This document shows, in pieces, positions 21,955 to 32,350 of a stretch of DNA of 64,000 nt. The stretch comes from Pezicula radicicola (taxonomy: Eukaryota; Ascomycota; Leotiomycetes; Helotiales; Dermateaceae). The stretch lies in assembly GCA_003008705.1 (NCBI GenBank), contig PDUO01000021.1, positions 436,766-500,765 on the forward strand. Reading direction: 5' to 3'. How positions within the stretch are numbered: position 1 is the stretch's first letter; each line of letters opens with the position of its first letter. Position numbers and translations under genes: made by a program. A model generated the notes under the pieces. It saw only the letters and a program-made list of their open reading frames with translations. It was not told where the DNA came from and did not search any database.

Positions 21955-23856
21955 TCAGACCCCCATAACCGTCTGAAAGATCTTCCCCCGGCTAGTCCAG
22001 CTCCGACACTTCTTCCCATAAATATACATGGGAATAGCTGTTACACAGATAAACACATGCACACCGCCAACAATACAAAACACCTCCTTGGGGCCCTGGT
22101 TCGAAATCCAAGACGAGATAAAATAATTCATACCGAAAGAATAGATGTTTCTTAGATTGATAGCAGCAAATGCTTCGGGGGCTTTGTCACGATGACAGTC
22201 TGTTAGGTATCCGTAGACGGCAATAGACATGAACCCAACACTAAAGTATTGGACCCCGTAGAATATGACGGGCGCTATCCAGGGGTCGGCGACAGAGAGT
22301 GACCAACCAAAGCCGAAGAATGACAGACCACCAAGAATAAGGGTAACGATGATGATAACGAGACGGAATTCAGGTTCGTAGATACCATTGTTGCGACGAC
22401 TCATAGTCTTCACGATATAGTCGGCTATAGGGCCAGAGATGAATGCACCAATAATAGAACCGATGAGAGGAGCGATAGAGACGAGACCCACGCCAGAGAT
22501 GGAGAAGTTATATGGAGGAGCCGTAAATAGTTGGGCGAGCACCCCACCTACGACTATCAGCCACGAAGTTGTCAAGCCGTAAGCGAAGAAGGAGAATAGA
22601 ACTTGTGGGAAGACGAGCATCATGAGTGGCCTGGTAAAGACTTTCCAATACGCATCATTGCTAACACGGCCATGGAAAATTTTAAGGTCGTGCCAGTAGT
22701 TGTACTTTTCTTCTTCTGAAAGGGTGATGTTCGTGTTGCCACGTTCTAACGAGTCGGCATTAGTCGTAGTGGTTTCTTCTATGAAGCCATTGTCTTGTTT
22801 TCGTTCGCCAGCGAGTTCTGCGGCCTTGTCTTCCGTACCGAGGTCTATATTGAGTGCTGCATCTCGACGGTAGGCTGTTTCTGGACAGAAGAAGAACAGA
22901 ACTAGTATCCAGACACCGAAAATCACCGCGCAGATTCCATAGGTCCAATTCCAGCCAAGGTCTTGAATGATGTACCCAGAAATAATGGTTCCTCCACCCA
23001 CGCCAACTGAGAGGCAAAGACCCCATGCTGCAAGCCTCTTACCTCGTTGATGAACAAAGTATAGATCTGCTATTGTTGTAGTGACAAGGCTAAAGACGAG
23101 TTTAGTCTAGAGACCTAGTGATTGAATTGACACTTACACTTCACTAATATCAGAAACTCAGAGTTAGTTTACTTGTTCTAGATATTATCGGGAGTAACTC
23201 AAACATGATTCAGGAGCGATGAGTAAATTAACCTAGAAGAGGCAAATTTACTCCGAGAACTTGGAGACTTACAAGGGAGACATGCCTATACACCCGACCA
23301 ATCGTGAAGCAAGAAGAGACTTGTATGAGTGCGCAAAGTATCCCCAGACGCTGCTAATAAAAAGCAATAAGTTTCCGCCAAGAAATATGGGTCGTCGTCC
23401 CCAAATGACGGCTGCTGGATTGGTAAAAAAGCATGAAATTCCAATAACGAAAACACCCCAACCTAGACCACCATTAAGAGCGTTGTACGACATGTTAAAT
23501 TCGACGCTCATAGCGCTATACCCAGGCGAAATCATGGGTCCCTAAAAGAATAAAATCAGCAGCAGATAGAATACTAAAAGATTAAGACGAACCCAGGCTC
23601 CAACGACAGCGGTATCAATACAAATGAAAAAGAGCATTAAATCCTTCTTCCAAAGCGGCCAATTGAGAGGATCATTCGGGCTTCGAGACGGCTGTGGGAC
23701 AAGCAGGACATCTGAATCCCTCCCTTTATCGTGACGAAGTTTCGATGTGTCAAGATTGCCATGATGATGATGGTTATCAACACCAATAACATCAGTTAGG
23801 AGTGCTGTACCAGGGACATGATCTAGATGATGATCCTCTAATACTCCGAGACCCAT
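21955..23856 (-). CDS. Major facilitator superfamily transporter (DHA1/Hol1-like)
   Basis: Exons: 23856-23593, 23541-23273, 23143-23138, 23089-21955, 557 aa. The N-terminus has the fungal-MFS lead-in PNDPLNWPLWKKDLM before the first membrane segment. Further typical parts are NPAAVIWGRRPIFLGG (motif A-like, loop 2-3), GVGGGTIISGYIIQDLGWNW in the fifth segment and a long central cytoplasmic loop (FIEETTTTNADSLE). About 12 hydrophobic segments can be counted. The third exon is only 6 nt (TGAAGT). It joins MSP to LVTTTIADLYFVHQRGKR as MSPFEVLVTTT, which is the family sequence. Substrate cannot be deduced; relatives are drug or cation transporters of the plasma membrane. A HHHH run lies in the N-terminal tail. 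Confidence 0.85.
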
Positions 23857-24652
23857 TGTCTTTTATGCCCCTAAATGAAAACCTGATGAATATGGATGTT
23901 GAACGTAGTTAGCTGTATAATGAGGAATAGTAGCATTTTTAAACCATTTTTCCTGCGACAGCTACTGATCTTTAAATGGGTGTCCTCGCGATAACCCCTA
24001 AGAATGATTCTGTGGTAAACATGGCCACTGGATGGAATGCCTTGGGACAAGGTTGACTCTGGGGGAGAAGTGCGGGGAATAAGGGAATTGTTACCACTCT
24101 AGCAATTAGCCATTAACAGCCAATAGCCATACAAAAACAGCGTGACAGCGGAGTCTAACCCACTACTCTTATGAGATCTCGGGTCGATGCAACCGAAGCT
24201 TACTCCTTAAGAGCGAGAGAGCTTATACTTATTTAAATGTTTGGGTGTTCCATATTATTGTTGACTCGGTAGCTGAGGTATAGTGATAAAGGCTACGTAG
24301 AGACATGAGCAAGACGTTATCCTGTAACTATGTTGCACTGTAAAGCATCTTTGTGCCGTGACGTTCCTTCCGATCCGCAGATAATTAAACTTGACAAGTT
24401 TCCCTAGATAATGAAGTATTGGGATTAATGCACGTGTAGAATGAGCCCGAGGGATGTCTAGTACAAGCAATCAAGTCAGAGCTTTGATTTGTTTCCCCTT
24501 TTATTTTCCTTGGCCCATATATTAATACACCAATTTCCCGCCCCAGCAAATATAGACGCCAGAGCACCGCAGCATATCATACACTTTTTTTTTCTTTTTC
24601 GTTCGGGGTTTCAGCCACTATCAGAAGGTCATAGGGAGTGAATATATGGACC
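23857..24652. other. Intergenic region: MFS promoter and AT-hook gene 3' side
   Basis: These 796 bp have no coding signal. The first few hundred bases upstream of 23856 must act as the transporter promoter. I see no repeat or RNA gene. Confidence 0.5.
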
Positions 24653-25935
24653 TCAGATTTTCGCCCTCTTGGAGCCTCGAGCAGGTGTCTCATCCTCCTC
24701 AGCAGCCTCATCTTTGGTCTTCTTCGCAGAAGACTTTTTACTTGCAGGAGTCTGAGAAGCAGCGCCAGATCTTCCCCTCTTTTTCTTTGCCTCTTCAACC
24801 TTTGGCGTTGTGGGCTCATCTTCTTCGACAGTAACGCTGGCAGCACTAGGTCTTCCTCTCTTTGGCTTTGGCGCTTCGTCTACCTCCGAACTTTCAGTCT
24901 CATCGTTAACAGCGGCATTTGCCTTTGATGGCCGTCCTCTCGGCTTTCCGGAGGATGCGGGCTTTTGCACTTTCTCGCTCTCCTCCTTCCGTGGTCTGCC
25001 TCTTGGTCGTCCTGAGGGGGCAGGCTTCGCCTTCTTCTGACTTTCTGGCAATGCAGGCCTACCTCTTGGTCTACCAGACGGCTCTGGCTTAGCCTTCTTC
25101 GGTTCTGGCGCGGGCTCAGACTCCTTGATCAACACATACGCAACTTTCTCCAAATCAACAGCCTTCACATTCAGATCCTTCATCACGCTCGTCGCAGCCT
25201 CGAATAAGTCATCGAATTCTTTAGGTGTATATTTGGGGTTGCCTGCTGTGGGTAGGAGGTAGCGGTAGAGTTCATCGCTGAAGAATATTACATTTTCTGG
25301 GTCGTGAACAGCAAGAAGGAGAGATGCAGTTGCTGGTCCGATGCCCTTCAATTCTGCAAGCTTCTTGATGACTGGTGCGGTATCTGATGGGGACTTTGCA
25401 TACATGGAGAATGCTTCCGCTGTGCATTCCTTCACAGACGCTGCCGAGTTTGAAGCTACAAGTTTTGGAAGTGTTGGTCGAAATGTGCCGTGGCGTCTGC
25501 AACGTTGTCAGTAGCTGTACTCCAGCACAATGAAGCTATCTAGAGCTCAAGGAATTGCGTATGCGCCAAGGCAAAAAAGCCAAAAGCAGTTGCCAGAATA
25601 AATCCCGCCCGGAAAGACATAACTCACAGCTTCCAATCAACCAATGTCTGCACATCTTTCAGCTCCATCGGCCCACCACCCCATCCAAACTTCCCCGGTG
25701 CCTCGACATATCTGTAGTGGTCCAGTTCCTTCAGTGTCTTAGCACCAGGCTTTGCTACAATCGTGTAAAATTAAATAATTAGCTCTCGGCGCAAAGTAAA
25801 GATCCGTCCTGGGGGCACTATGAGAGTCGTATCGAGGACAAACATACCAGACCTAGTCAAGCTTTCAATCAGCGCCGGGTATCTACTCAATGCCTCATTG
25901 AACTCTCCTATTCCAATGTCCTCTGCGGAAGACAT
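24653..25935 (-). CDS. HhH-motif protein with C-terminal AT-hooks
   Basis: Exons: 25935-25848, 25754-25628, 25496-24653, 352 aa. The N-terminal part (KELDHYRYVEAPGKFGWGG, MELKDVQTLVDWKLRHG) is conserved in fungi as I remember it. A helix-hairpin-helix, LAELKGIGPATASLLLAV, sits at about 118-135 and would bind DNA non-specifically. Four AT-hook cores follow at about 213-219, 234-240, 256-261 and 284-288 (GRPRGRP twice, GKPRGRP, KRGRP), with a decayed fifth (KKRGRSG). AT-hooks bind the minor groove of AT-rich DNA. The tail ends in GSKRAKI. The protein is very probably nuclear and chromatin-bound; its specific process is unknown. It is divergent from the small zinc-protein gene. Confidence 0.82.
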
Positions 25936-26272
25936 CTTTGCAATGATGAATTCGGTAAATGTACTTTCTTAGATATTGCGTTGATGTCCCAAATCAATTG
26001 GGCAGAAAATAGATGATGAAAAAGAAAAGAAGAGGAGAAGCTCGAAACTCTTCATAAAGTACGGTACGCGACGCGACTAGCGGCTGCAGGGATCTTCTCC
26101 CTTCGGAAAATCCCACGGCCAACGATAAGCAGCGGGACAGGCCAGGCTTATTTTCTTTCTTCAACCACTTCCCCCTCCAAGAAAAAACGACAGAACAATA
26201 ATCTCGCAACACAACTCCATATCACAGCTTCTCTATACTTTCCAAACCCTCGATCCTACCGAAACCGCAAAC
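25936..26272. promoter_or_regulatory. Divergent promoter region, AT-hook gene / zf-met2-like gene
   Basis: These 337 bp separate two divergent start codons. They contain a pyrimidine-rich stretch leading into the right-hand gene (26150-26270), as is common in fungal leaders. No specific site can be named. Confidence 0.5.
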
Positions 26273-26755
26273 ATGGGAAACGTAAATACCATGCCACCTG
26301 AAAGCAGAGAAGAAACAGAGCACAGAGACTAATGCGCGCAAATTCAATAGGGAGCCAAAGCAGCCTCAAAGCGTGAGAGAAACGCCAAAGATACCAAGGA
26401 GGCCAAGTCACAACTCAAAGTTGTATGTTATACCTCTGCGCTCCTAGTATGAAGTATTGTGCTCCAAATGCTGACTTCTTTGCGATCATAGAACGAGAAC
26501 GCTAAGGATATCCAATGTGTTACCTGCAAAGCCACGTTCTTGAAGACTACCCGCGGCCCTGCGTAAGTTATTATTCTGCCTTGTTCTACATTTTAAGGCA
26601 GAAGTAAAATGAGGCGAATATGCATATCCAATTTATCGGGGAACAGAACACTGACAGCGATTGTCGCAAATAGTCTTACAGAGCATGCTAGCAACAAACA
26701 CTCCAAGACCCTCAAGGAATGCTTCCCTTCCTTCGAGGAGGCTGCCAAGAAGTAG
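26273..26755 (+). CDS. Small 4F5/zf-met2-like zinc-binding protein
   Basis: Exons: 26273-26281, 26351-26422, 26492-26562, 26674-26755, 77 aa. The first exon has only three codons (MGN). The N-terminus MGNGAKAASKRERNAK is the basic segment shared with SERF/4F5-type and ZNF706-like proteins. It is followed by a C2H2-type site CVTCKATFLKTTR ... LTEHASNKHSK and the end KECFPSFEEAAKK. All introns interrupt the frame in a way that only this assembly repairs. Homologues are conserved from fungi to plants and animals. A role in translation or protein aggregation control has been proposed for relatives, but the function here is not known. It is convergent with the oxygenase gene, 190 bp apart. Confidence 0.88.
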
Positions 26756-26945
26756 AGCGATGTGATGCGAATAGACAAAAGTTGTATTTGGTGAAGTTTT
26801 GATGCCCTGGCATTTTGTCAATGGTGGGTGGATGATTTGAAAGGGCAGCCGTAGGGTTTTCAACAGCGATAGGCATAGGCGCATTGGGTTGGCGTTTATG
26901 CTCGAGACAAGAGAACCATGGTTTACGATTTTATATTGTGCCTCT

Positions 26946-28218
26946 TTAGTGAGCTTCAATCCCGCTCGCCTGCTTAGACTGCAGTCCAGGGACAGCGCCA
27001 GAATCAGTGTCTGGCTTTGCTGAAGCCATACTTCTCTTCTTCGCCTCAGACTCCTCTCTTTCCCTCTTCTGCACTTCTCTAATCTGCGCAAGGATCTCAG
27101 GGTACCATCTTTCGCCGACATCTGGATGACTTTTTATACGATTTCTCAACGTCGCCTCTCCCAGTGTCTTGGCAATATCACCCCCCTTGAATGTAAACTC
27201 CACATCATCGAGCCTGCCCCCATTCCTCGCAATCACTCTTCTCCGCTCCTCCTTCACCTCCTCCGGCACCTCCCCAACCCCAACAGCATTTAGTTCTTCA
27301 AAACTAGCATCAAGACTGACTCCCTGGAAAAACGGCACAGAATATCTCGCTCCTGTGCCAGGCGGTGGACTAAGTACGCGATGTGTGGTAGACATGCAGA
27401 CACCTTGAGTCAAAGCCTCTAGACCCTGTCCAATAGCCACAACAAGCGTGCCCTCAATAGGCGGACAATCAACCCACTGACCCTTCATATTCTGCACCTG
27501 TAAACCCTTGTGCTCTGTAACCTGAAGCAAATAGCTCGTCAACATACTATCTTTATGTGGACCAACTCCCTGGCCTTCCACACTGCCCTCCAATCCCAGC
27601 TCCGCCAAATCAGGATATTTGACAATCTTCAGTTTATGCTGTTGATCAACATCGAAGTATTTATTAAACGCCGTTGGAGGAAGTCCAATAGCTTCAGCTA
27701 TCAGACTAGTGAAGTAAACGGATATGTCTCCCATACGAGCAATATAATCTTCGAAGACTCTTCTAAAATGCGGTAAATATTTCTCACTGGGCCATTGCGT
27801 CGGAGCGAGCAGGTTATGATGCAACGGATCTTCTGGTCCAGGAATCGGATGAGGTGTCGAGAGATCAATCTGCTCGCGATGATCGATAGTATGTGCTGTT
27901 ATCTCAGCATCGAGTCGGGAGTAGCCAAGAAACGAGGGCGCGTTCTTCATTTCTATGGCTAGCTTTTCGAATTCGGGTAATGTGAAGAAAGCCTTTCCCT
28001 CTCTTTTGACTTCTGAGGTCAGTGATTCTGGGATGCCGACATTGCTAAGGTAGAGGAAGCCAACTTCGAGAAGGGCCTTTTTGTGTAAGTAGATATTCTT
28101 TGGGGGATCAGCATGAGATGTTTGTACATACATGGCGGAGTTGGGAGAGAAACTCTGGTTTTGATGCGGGGTCTTTGGCCAGTGAGAGGTCGAGGATGGG
28201 GATGGAGTTGAAAGACAT
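26946..28218 (-). CDS. 2-oxoglutarate/Fe(II)-dependent oxygenase (isopenicillin-N-synthase-like)
   Basis: Exons: 28218-28132 and 28076-26946, 405 aa. The N-terminal DIOX_N region starts MSFNSIPILDLSLAKDP and continues LLEVGFLYLSNVGIP. The iron ligands are visible: His203 and Asp205 in GPHKDS, and His261 in TTHRVLSPPPG. Arg273 and Ser275 in ARYSVPFF form the RxS that binds 2-oxoglutarate. The C-terminal 60 residues are charged and low in complexity (KREREESEAKKRSMAS) and add a tail beyond the catalytic fold. The substrate is unknown. No biosynthetic backbone gene is nearby, so membership in a secondary-metabolite cluster is unsupported. Confidence 0.87.
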
Positions 28219-28562
28219 ACTTTCTACCGTTGGTAACTATTAACAAAGCCTTTCACTGGCTAAACCTTCAAGCTGTGAGGTTCAAAAGATAGAGAGGCAT
28301 CCCAGGGCTTGTTGTACAGCGGCATTGTCAACATATCTCAAGGATCACATCATTTGGGAAAGGTGGGGTTGTGATAAGCCACACGTGAAAGGGGGCTTTC
28401 TCGGTTCGAAAATAGTAAACTCTCTCATTGATATACTTTTGTGCTCTGGACAAGCCCTCCCTTTATATAACTAACCTGGTCTCTAACGCCAAAATGCAAC
28501 GAACTCCCCGCTATGCAGAACCGAACAAAATTAGAAAGTGACCACAAACATCATGAAACACC
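28219..28562. other. Oxygenase promoter / UTP17 3' region
   Basis: This 344-bp gap lies between two genes on the minus strand. There is no coding signal and no repeat. Confidence 0.45.
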
Positions 28563-31500
28563 CTAACTTTTGGGCCTATGAGTAAATAATCCAGCCACTT
28601 GATAGAACATTTCTTCCATTGGAGGCAAAGCAAAGGCTGGGCCAACATCGAAGATGGCTGAGAGTTGTTGCTGAGTAACACGAATTTCATCGTCATCATC
28701 TTCATATTCATCTTGGGCTGTTGGAGTGACGGCTTCAACATCTTCATCCATGCTTTCAGAATCCTCAACTAATTGGAGCAGATGTCCAGTGGATTCTTCT
28801 TTTCCAGCAGGTTGCAATTCGGATGTTGCCAAAGCTAGGGCAGTGATTGCTGATTTACCTTCAGGGAGAATTGTCGTGATTTCTGCCGATGTATCGAGGC
28901 TAATGTAACCTTCGGAGCCAACAGCTGGCACGAGGGCCGTGACTAAGGTCGGAACTGTTGCCTTCATCAATGCCTCGCGGAAATTTGGACTGAACACAGC
29001 TAACTCAGAGTACTGAGGAAGAAGAGGCTTGTGAACGTATCGTTCTCCGAGGGATCGCATCTCTGACTTGGATGGCAAAGCTACCGCAAACGTCTGGTGT
29101 TGCCGGTCAATAGCCAGGTGCATCATCTCCACCTTCTGCTCCGTAGATAATGAAGTGACGGCATCACCTATGCTGATGCTGTATCTTATTTCATCCGCCA
29201 CAAGATCATAAACGAGAAGGCAGTCTGAGAGAGTAACGAGATCCTGGCCTAGAATCTCAAGGTTTATGATTTCGGCGCTGAACATGTCGCTACGTGAAAG
29301 TCGAACAGTGCCCGACTCGGAATCAAGAAGATGAACTACCCCATCAGTGCCAGAGGCTGCTGCCAATGTTGAACCATCGTCCGAAAATGCAACGCAGCCT
29401 GTTTGGGGGGGAGAGGGCACAGAGCCTTCTATTAAATCTTCCTCGAGCGCAGGCTTGCCGAGTTGGACTGCATGTTCACAAGTCCAATTCCTTAGGGCGG
29501 TTCCATCACTTGATCGGACGACAACACCATCGCGCTTTCGCGTTCTAGTAGACCAAGTGCGTACAATGTTGTCCTCCCCAATTGTAGAAAACCGCAAGTT
29601 GCTAGGATCTGGGGCGAGATCCAAAATTCTACCCGCGCCTATCTCACGACCAGAGGTGTGCGGAGCATCAATTCGAGACACAAGCTCCCATTCACCATTA
29701 CCATCATTCCACTGCCAAAACTTGAGGAAAACCTCTCGTCTGTTTAAACGTTCAGTCTCGAGGTCCATTCCCTGATGACCGAGATGTTGAAGATCCCGTT
29801 TAGGTGGGAGCCATTCATCAACCGTCGCCAACCATTTTCCATCGGTAGAGATTTGCATGTGAGTGATCCTTGGCTCGGAAATTCGATGAGCACTGGGAGC
29901 GATGTTGACGTTAGTGACATTAGTTCGCGTCACAGCTTGGCGTGCTATGTTGTGTCCGGAGGAAAGATCAAAGGTCTGTAAATATGGTGCGCTCAAGATA
30001 GTGAGGTCTCTAGGATTAATCTCTTGGACCTGACCCACTCCGAGAAGTAGTCGAGAGGGAATCTGGGGGTTTATGATAGCTGGTGTGCGCTGCACAAGAG
30101 GTGATTCCCAGCTTTCATCTTTGACTCTGTCAACACGTGATGCAATTGACGTCTCGTACGTAAGGACTGGTGCCTGTATTCCAGCGATGTTTGCCGTTGG
30201 TTTAAGTTCAGCTGTAGAAAGAACCATGGCCGAGTTATCGGCGAGCTGAATACCATAAGAAGATCCGGACGGAGAGACAACGACATTCTGAATAGTTGCT
30301 GACATATGAGGCAGCACTTGCTGCAAACCAGTATCTAATTGCCAAAGTAAAAGGACCGTTTCAGTACCACCAGAGATGATGTAATTACCTGTATTGTGTG
30401 TTAGCTTAAATTCACAATAAGAGTTCATTACGTACCATCTTGTGACCACTTTACACTATACACTGCTTGACGATGCCAGTGAAGTTTCCGCGGAAGGAGG
30501 CTTATCCCTGGCGCACCTCCCGTTTGGGACTGAATGAGATTTGCTAGCAAGTCATTGTGAACAAAAATTGAACCCTTGACGTCCCCAACCACCACATCCA
30601 CAATTGGTACTTTCTTAGCATTCTTCTTAGACTTTTGTTCAACGGAAGTTTTCCTGTCTGATACACGAACATCTAGGGCAGAAACCAAATCCGTTGACTG
30701 AAATATTCTAAACTCGTATCTGATTTTATCGATCGTGTCGTATTCGGTCGAGCGAAGACTACCAATAAGAACTCTTCTCTCGGAAGCAGCAACAATGACC
30801 GAGCCCTGATTTGCCGTCTTCAAAAAGCTAATTGGTTCCATAGATGTGTAAATCGTTCTTGCAACCGTAGCTATAGGACCATTTGGTGGGGCCAACTCGT
30901 TTGCGGTTATTCGCCAACCATTATTGTCCTTCCTTAATTCGGTGGTGAAGACCACGTCTCTCCGTCGGCCAGCAGATTCCATAGATGCCACCGTCATATG
31001 AATACATCCTGTGGAAGAAATTCCCCAATACTGGTCGGCGCCAGCTCCAGTGGTCCAGTCTATGCTATATATTGCTCCGTCAGAGCAGGCAACCCATACG
31101 AGATTGGGCGAGGTGGGTGACAAGCAATAAGTAATAATCCGAGCACCTGGACTAGCCTTAATGTCGATTTGCAGTCGGATTGAGCGAGAGAGAAGAGAAT
31201 CCGCTGTAGAGTAGACGTGAATTGAGACTCGAGTAGCGACAATAAGAAATCTGCAAATATCAAATCAGTGAAAGAACATGAAACCAGACACATTCTTCCT
31301 TACTTCTCGTCCATAGAAAAGACAGGGTCAACGTTTATCATACGTCCACCGATCGGCTCAGTCGACTTCCAAAGAGGACGCTCTGCTTCTTTTGCTCTTC
31401 GACTTTCTTCCTCGAAGACCTCTTTTGCCCTTTGACTTTCATCCTCGAAGAAATTCTCGAAATCCTCTGCCTGTGATGCATTTTCCTTATCTCTAGCCTC

Positions 31501-31695
31501 CGAGTCGTCCTTTTTGGAACCATTGGTGGTTACCAGCTCCTGTGGTCTTTTGGGCGCCTTGAACGCAGCGTCCCATCCTGTTGCGTCGGCAGCAAATTTT
31601 GGTGTAGGATTTTTCAGTTCCTTGACAGATTTAACTCTTTTTGGTGAATCCACAACCTCCAGAGGGCCTCCCTTGCGCTTCAATATCGAAGCCAT
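28563..31695 (-). CDS. UTP17: Utp17/Nan1 WD40 protein of the small-subunit processome
   Basis: Utp17 (human WDR75) is part of the t-UTP/UtpA complex that binds nascent pre-rRNA and promotes rDNA transcription and 18S processing in the nucleolus. Exons: 31695-31304, 31250-30436, 30388-28563, 1010 aa. The start is MASILKRKGGPLEVVDSPKR; an ORF extension to 31851 adds an unlikely tail. WD-type segments include LVWVACSDGAIYSIDWTTG, WHRQAVYSVKWSQDGN and the hallmark YIISGGTETVLLLWQLDTG. A second beta-propeller follows. The C-terminal region has an acidic stretch (EYEDDDDEI) then TQQQLSAIFDVGPAFALPP, typical of this family. Yeast Nan1 is 896 aa. It is divergent from RPB10 across a 206-bp spacer. Confidence 0.88.
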
Positions 31696-31901
31696 GGCGT
31701 TGTCAGAGGTCTTCCGTGGTTTTGATGTGTTTTGCAGTTCAAGAAAGAAATTTAGGTAGATAAGGCGAAAACATTTGGCGCTAGTGGGAAGGCTATCAAA
31801 AAAGTTCGAGTGAGGAACGCGACCTTCAACCTGACAACCATCCGAGGTCATCTACATCGCCACAGAGCAAAAAATCAAGTTCGGCCAAGAGGACCTTCAT
31901 A
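31696..31901. promoter_or_regulatory. Short bidirectional promoter UTP17 / RPB10
   Basis: Only 206 bp separate the two start codons, so both promoters and leaders share this spacer. I looked for the yeast ribosome-biogenesis elements PAC and RRPE and saw no exact copies. Confidence 0.6.
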
Positions 31902-32350
31902 ATGATTATTCCAGTCCGCTGCTTTTCGTGTGGAAAGGTATTACTACTCTGCACAATGCGCCGCCTTGCGCACCCCTCCTGCAACTGGTACTCAAACTAA
32001 CTGGGACAAAGGTGATTGGGGATCTCTGGGAGCGATATCTCAAGCTTATTGATGGTGGAATGCAAGACGGGTCAGTTCAATTTTCTACGCTAGGTGCTTG
32101 CAAATCGCTAACATTGTATCACCAGTGAGGCGATGGACGAACTCGGATGCAAGAGATATTGCTGTCGTCGTATGCTCATGACCCACGTCGATTTGATCGA
32201 GAAACTCCTCAAGTATGTGCAACAAAAACGCCTCATATTATGCTACTCAGCCAGTCTCCCAGGCTGTCCATATTCCTTCAGGCAGACTCTGATCGTGTTC
32301 ACAGATACAATCCGGCAGAACGAGACGCGAAGAAAGCTGCTATGCAGTAG
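31902..32350 (+). CDS. RPB10: RNA polymerase I/II/III common subunit Rpb10 (ABC10-beta)
   Basis: Rpb10 is a small zinc-binding subunit shared by the three nuclear RNA polymerases. Exons: 31902-31937, 32012-32070, 32126-32212, 32305-32350, 75 aa (yeast 70). The sequence starts [20 protein letters not shown]. The zinc ligands are Cys7, Cys10, Cys44 and Cys45 (CFSC and CCRR), and the conserved [16 protein letters not shown] segment closes the domain. A short KKAAMQ tail is added. Three introns interrupt such a small gene, and all four exons are needed to restore the family sequence. Confidence 0.95.

Noticed and set aside
26633..27121. 162-codon minus-strand frame
   Set aside because: It overlaps the last exon of the small zinc-protein gene and the end of the oxygenase gene in a non-coding frame.
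21955..28218. Secondary-metabolite cluster (MFS transporter plus 2OG oxygenase)
   Set aside because: No PKS, NRPS, terpene or other backbone gene is present, and the two genes are separated by two unrelated conserved genes.
31696..31851. N-terminal extension of Utp17 to 31851
   Set aside because: The added residues (MTSDGCQVEG...) lack conserved character and overlap the expected short promoter, whereas MASILKRKGG fits the family start.
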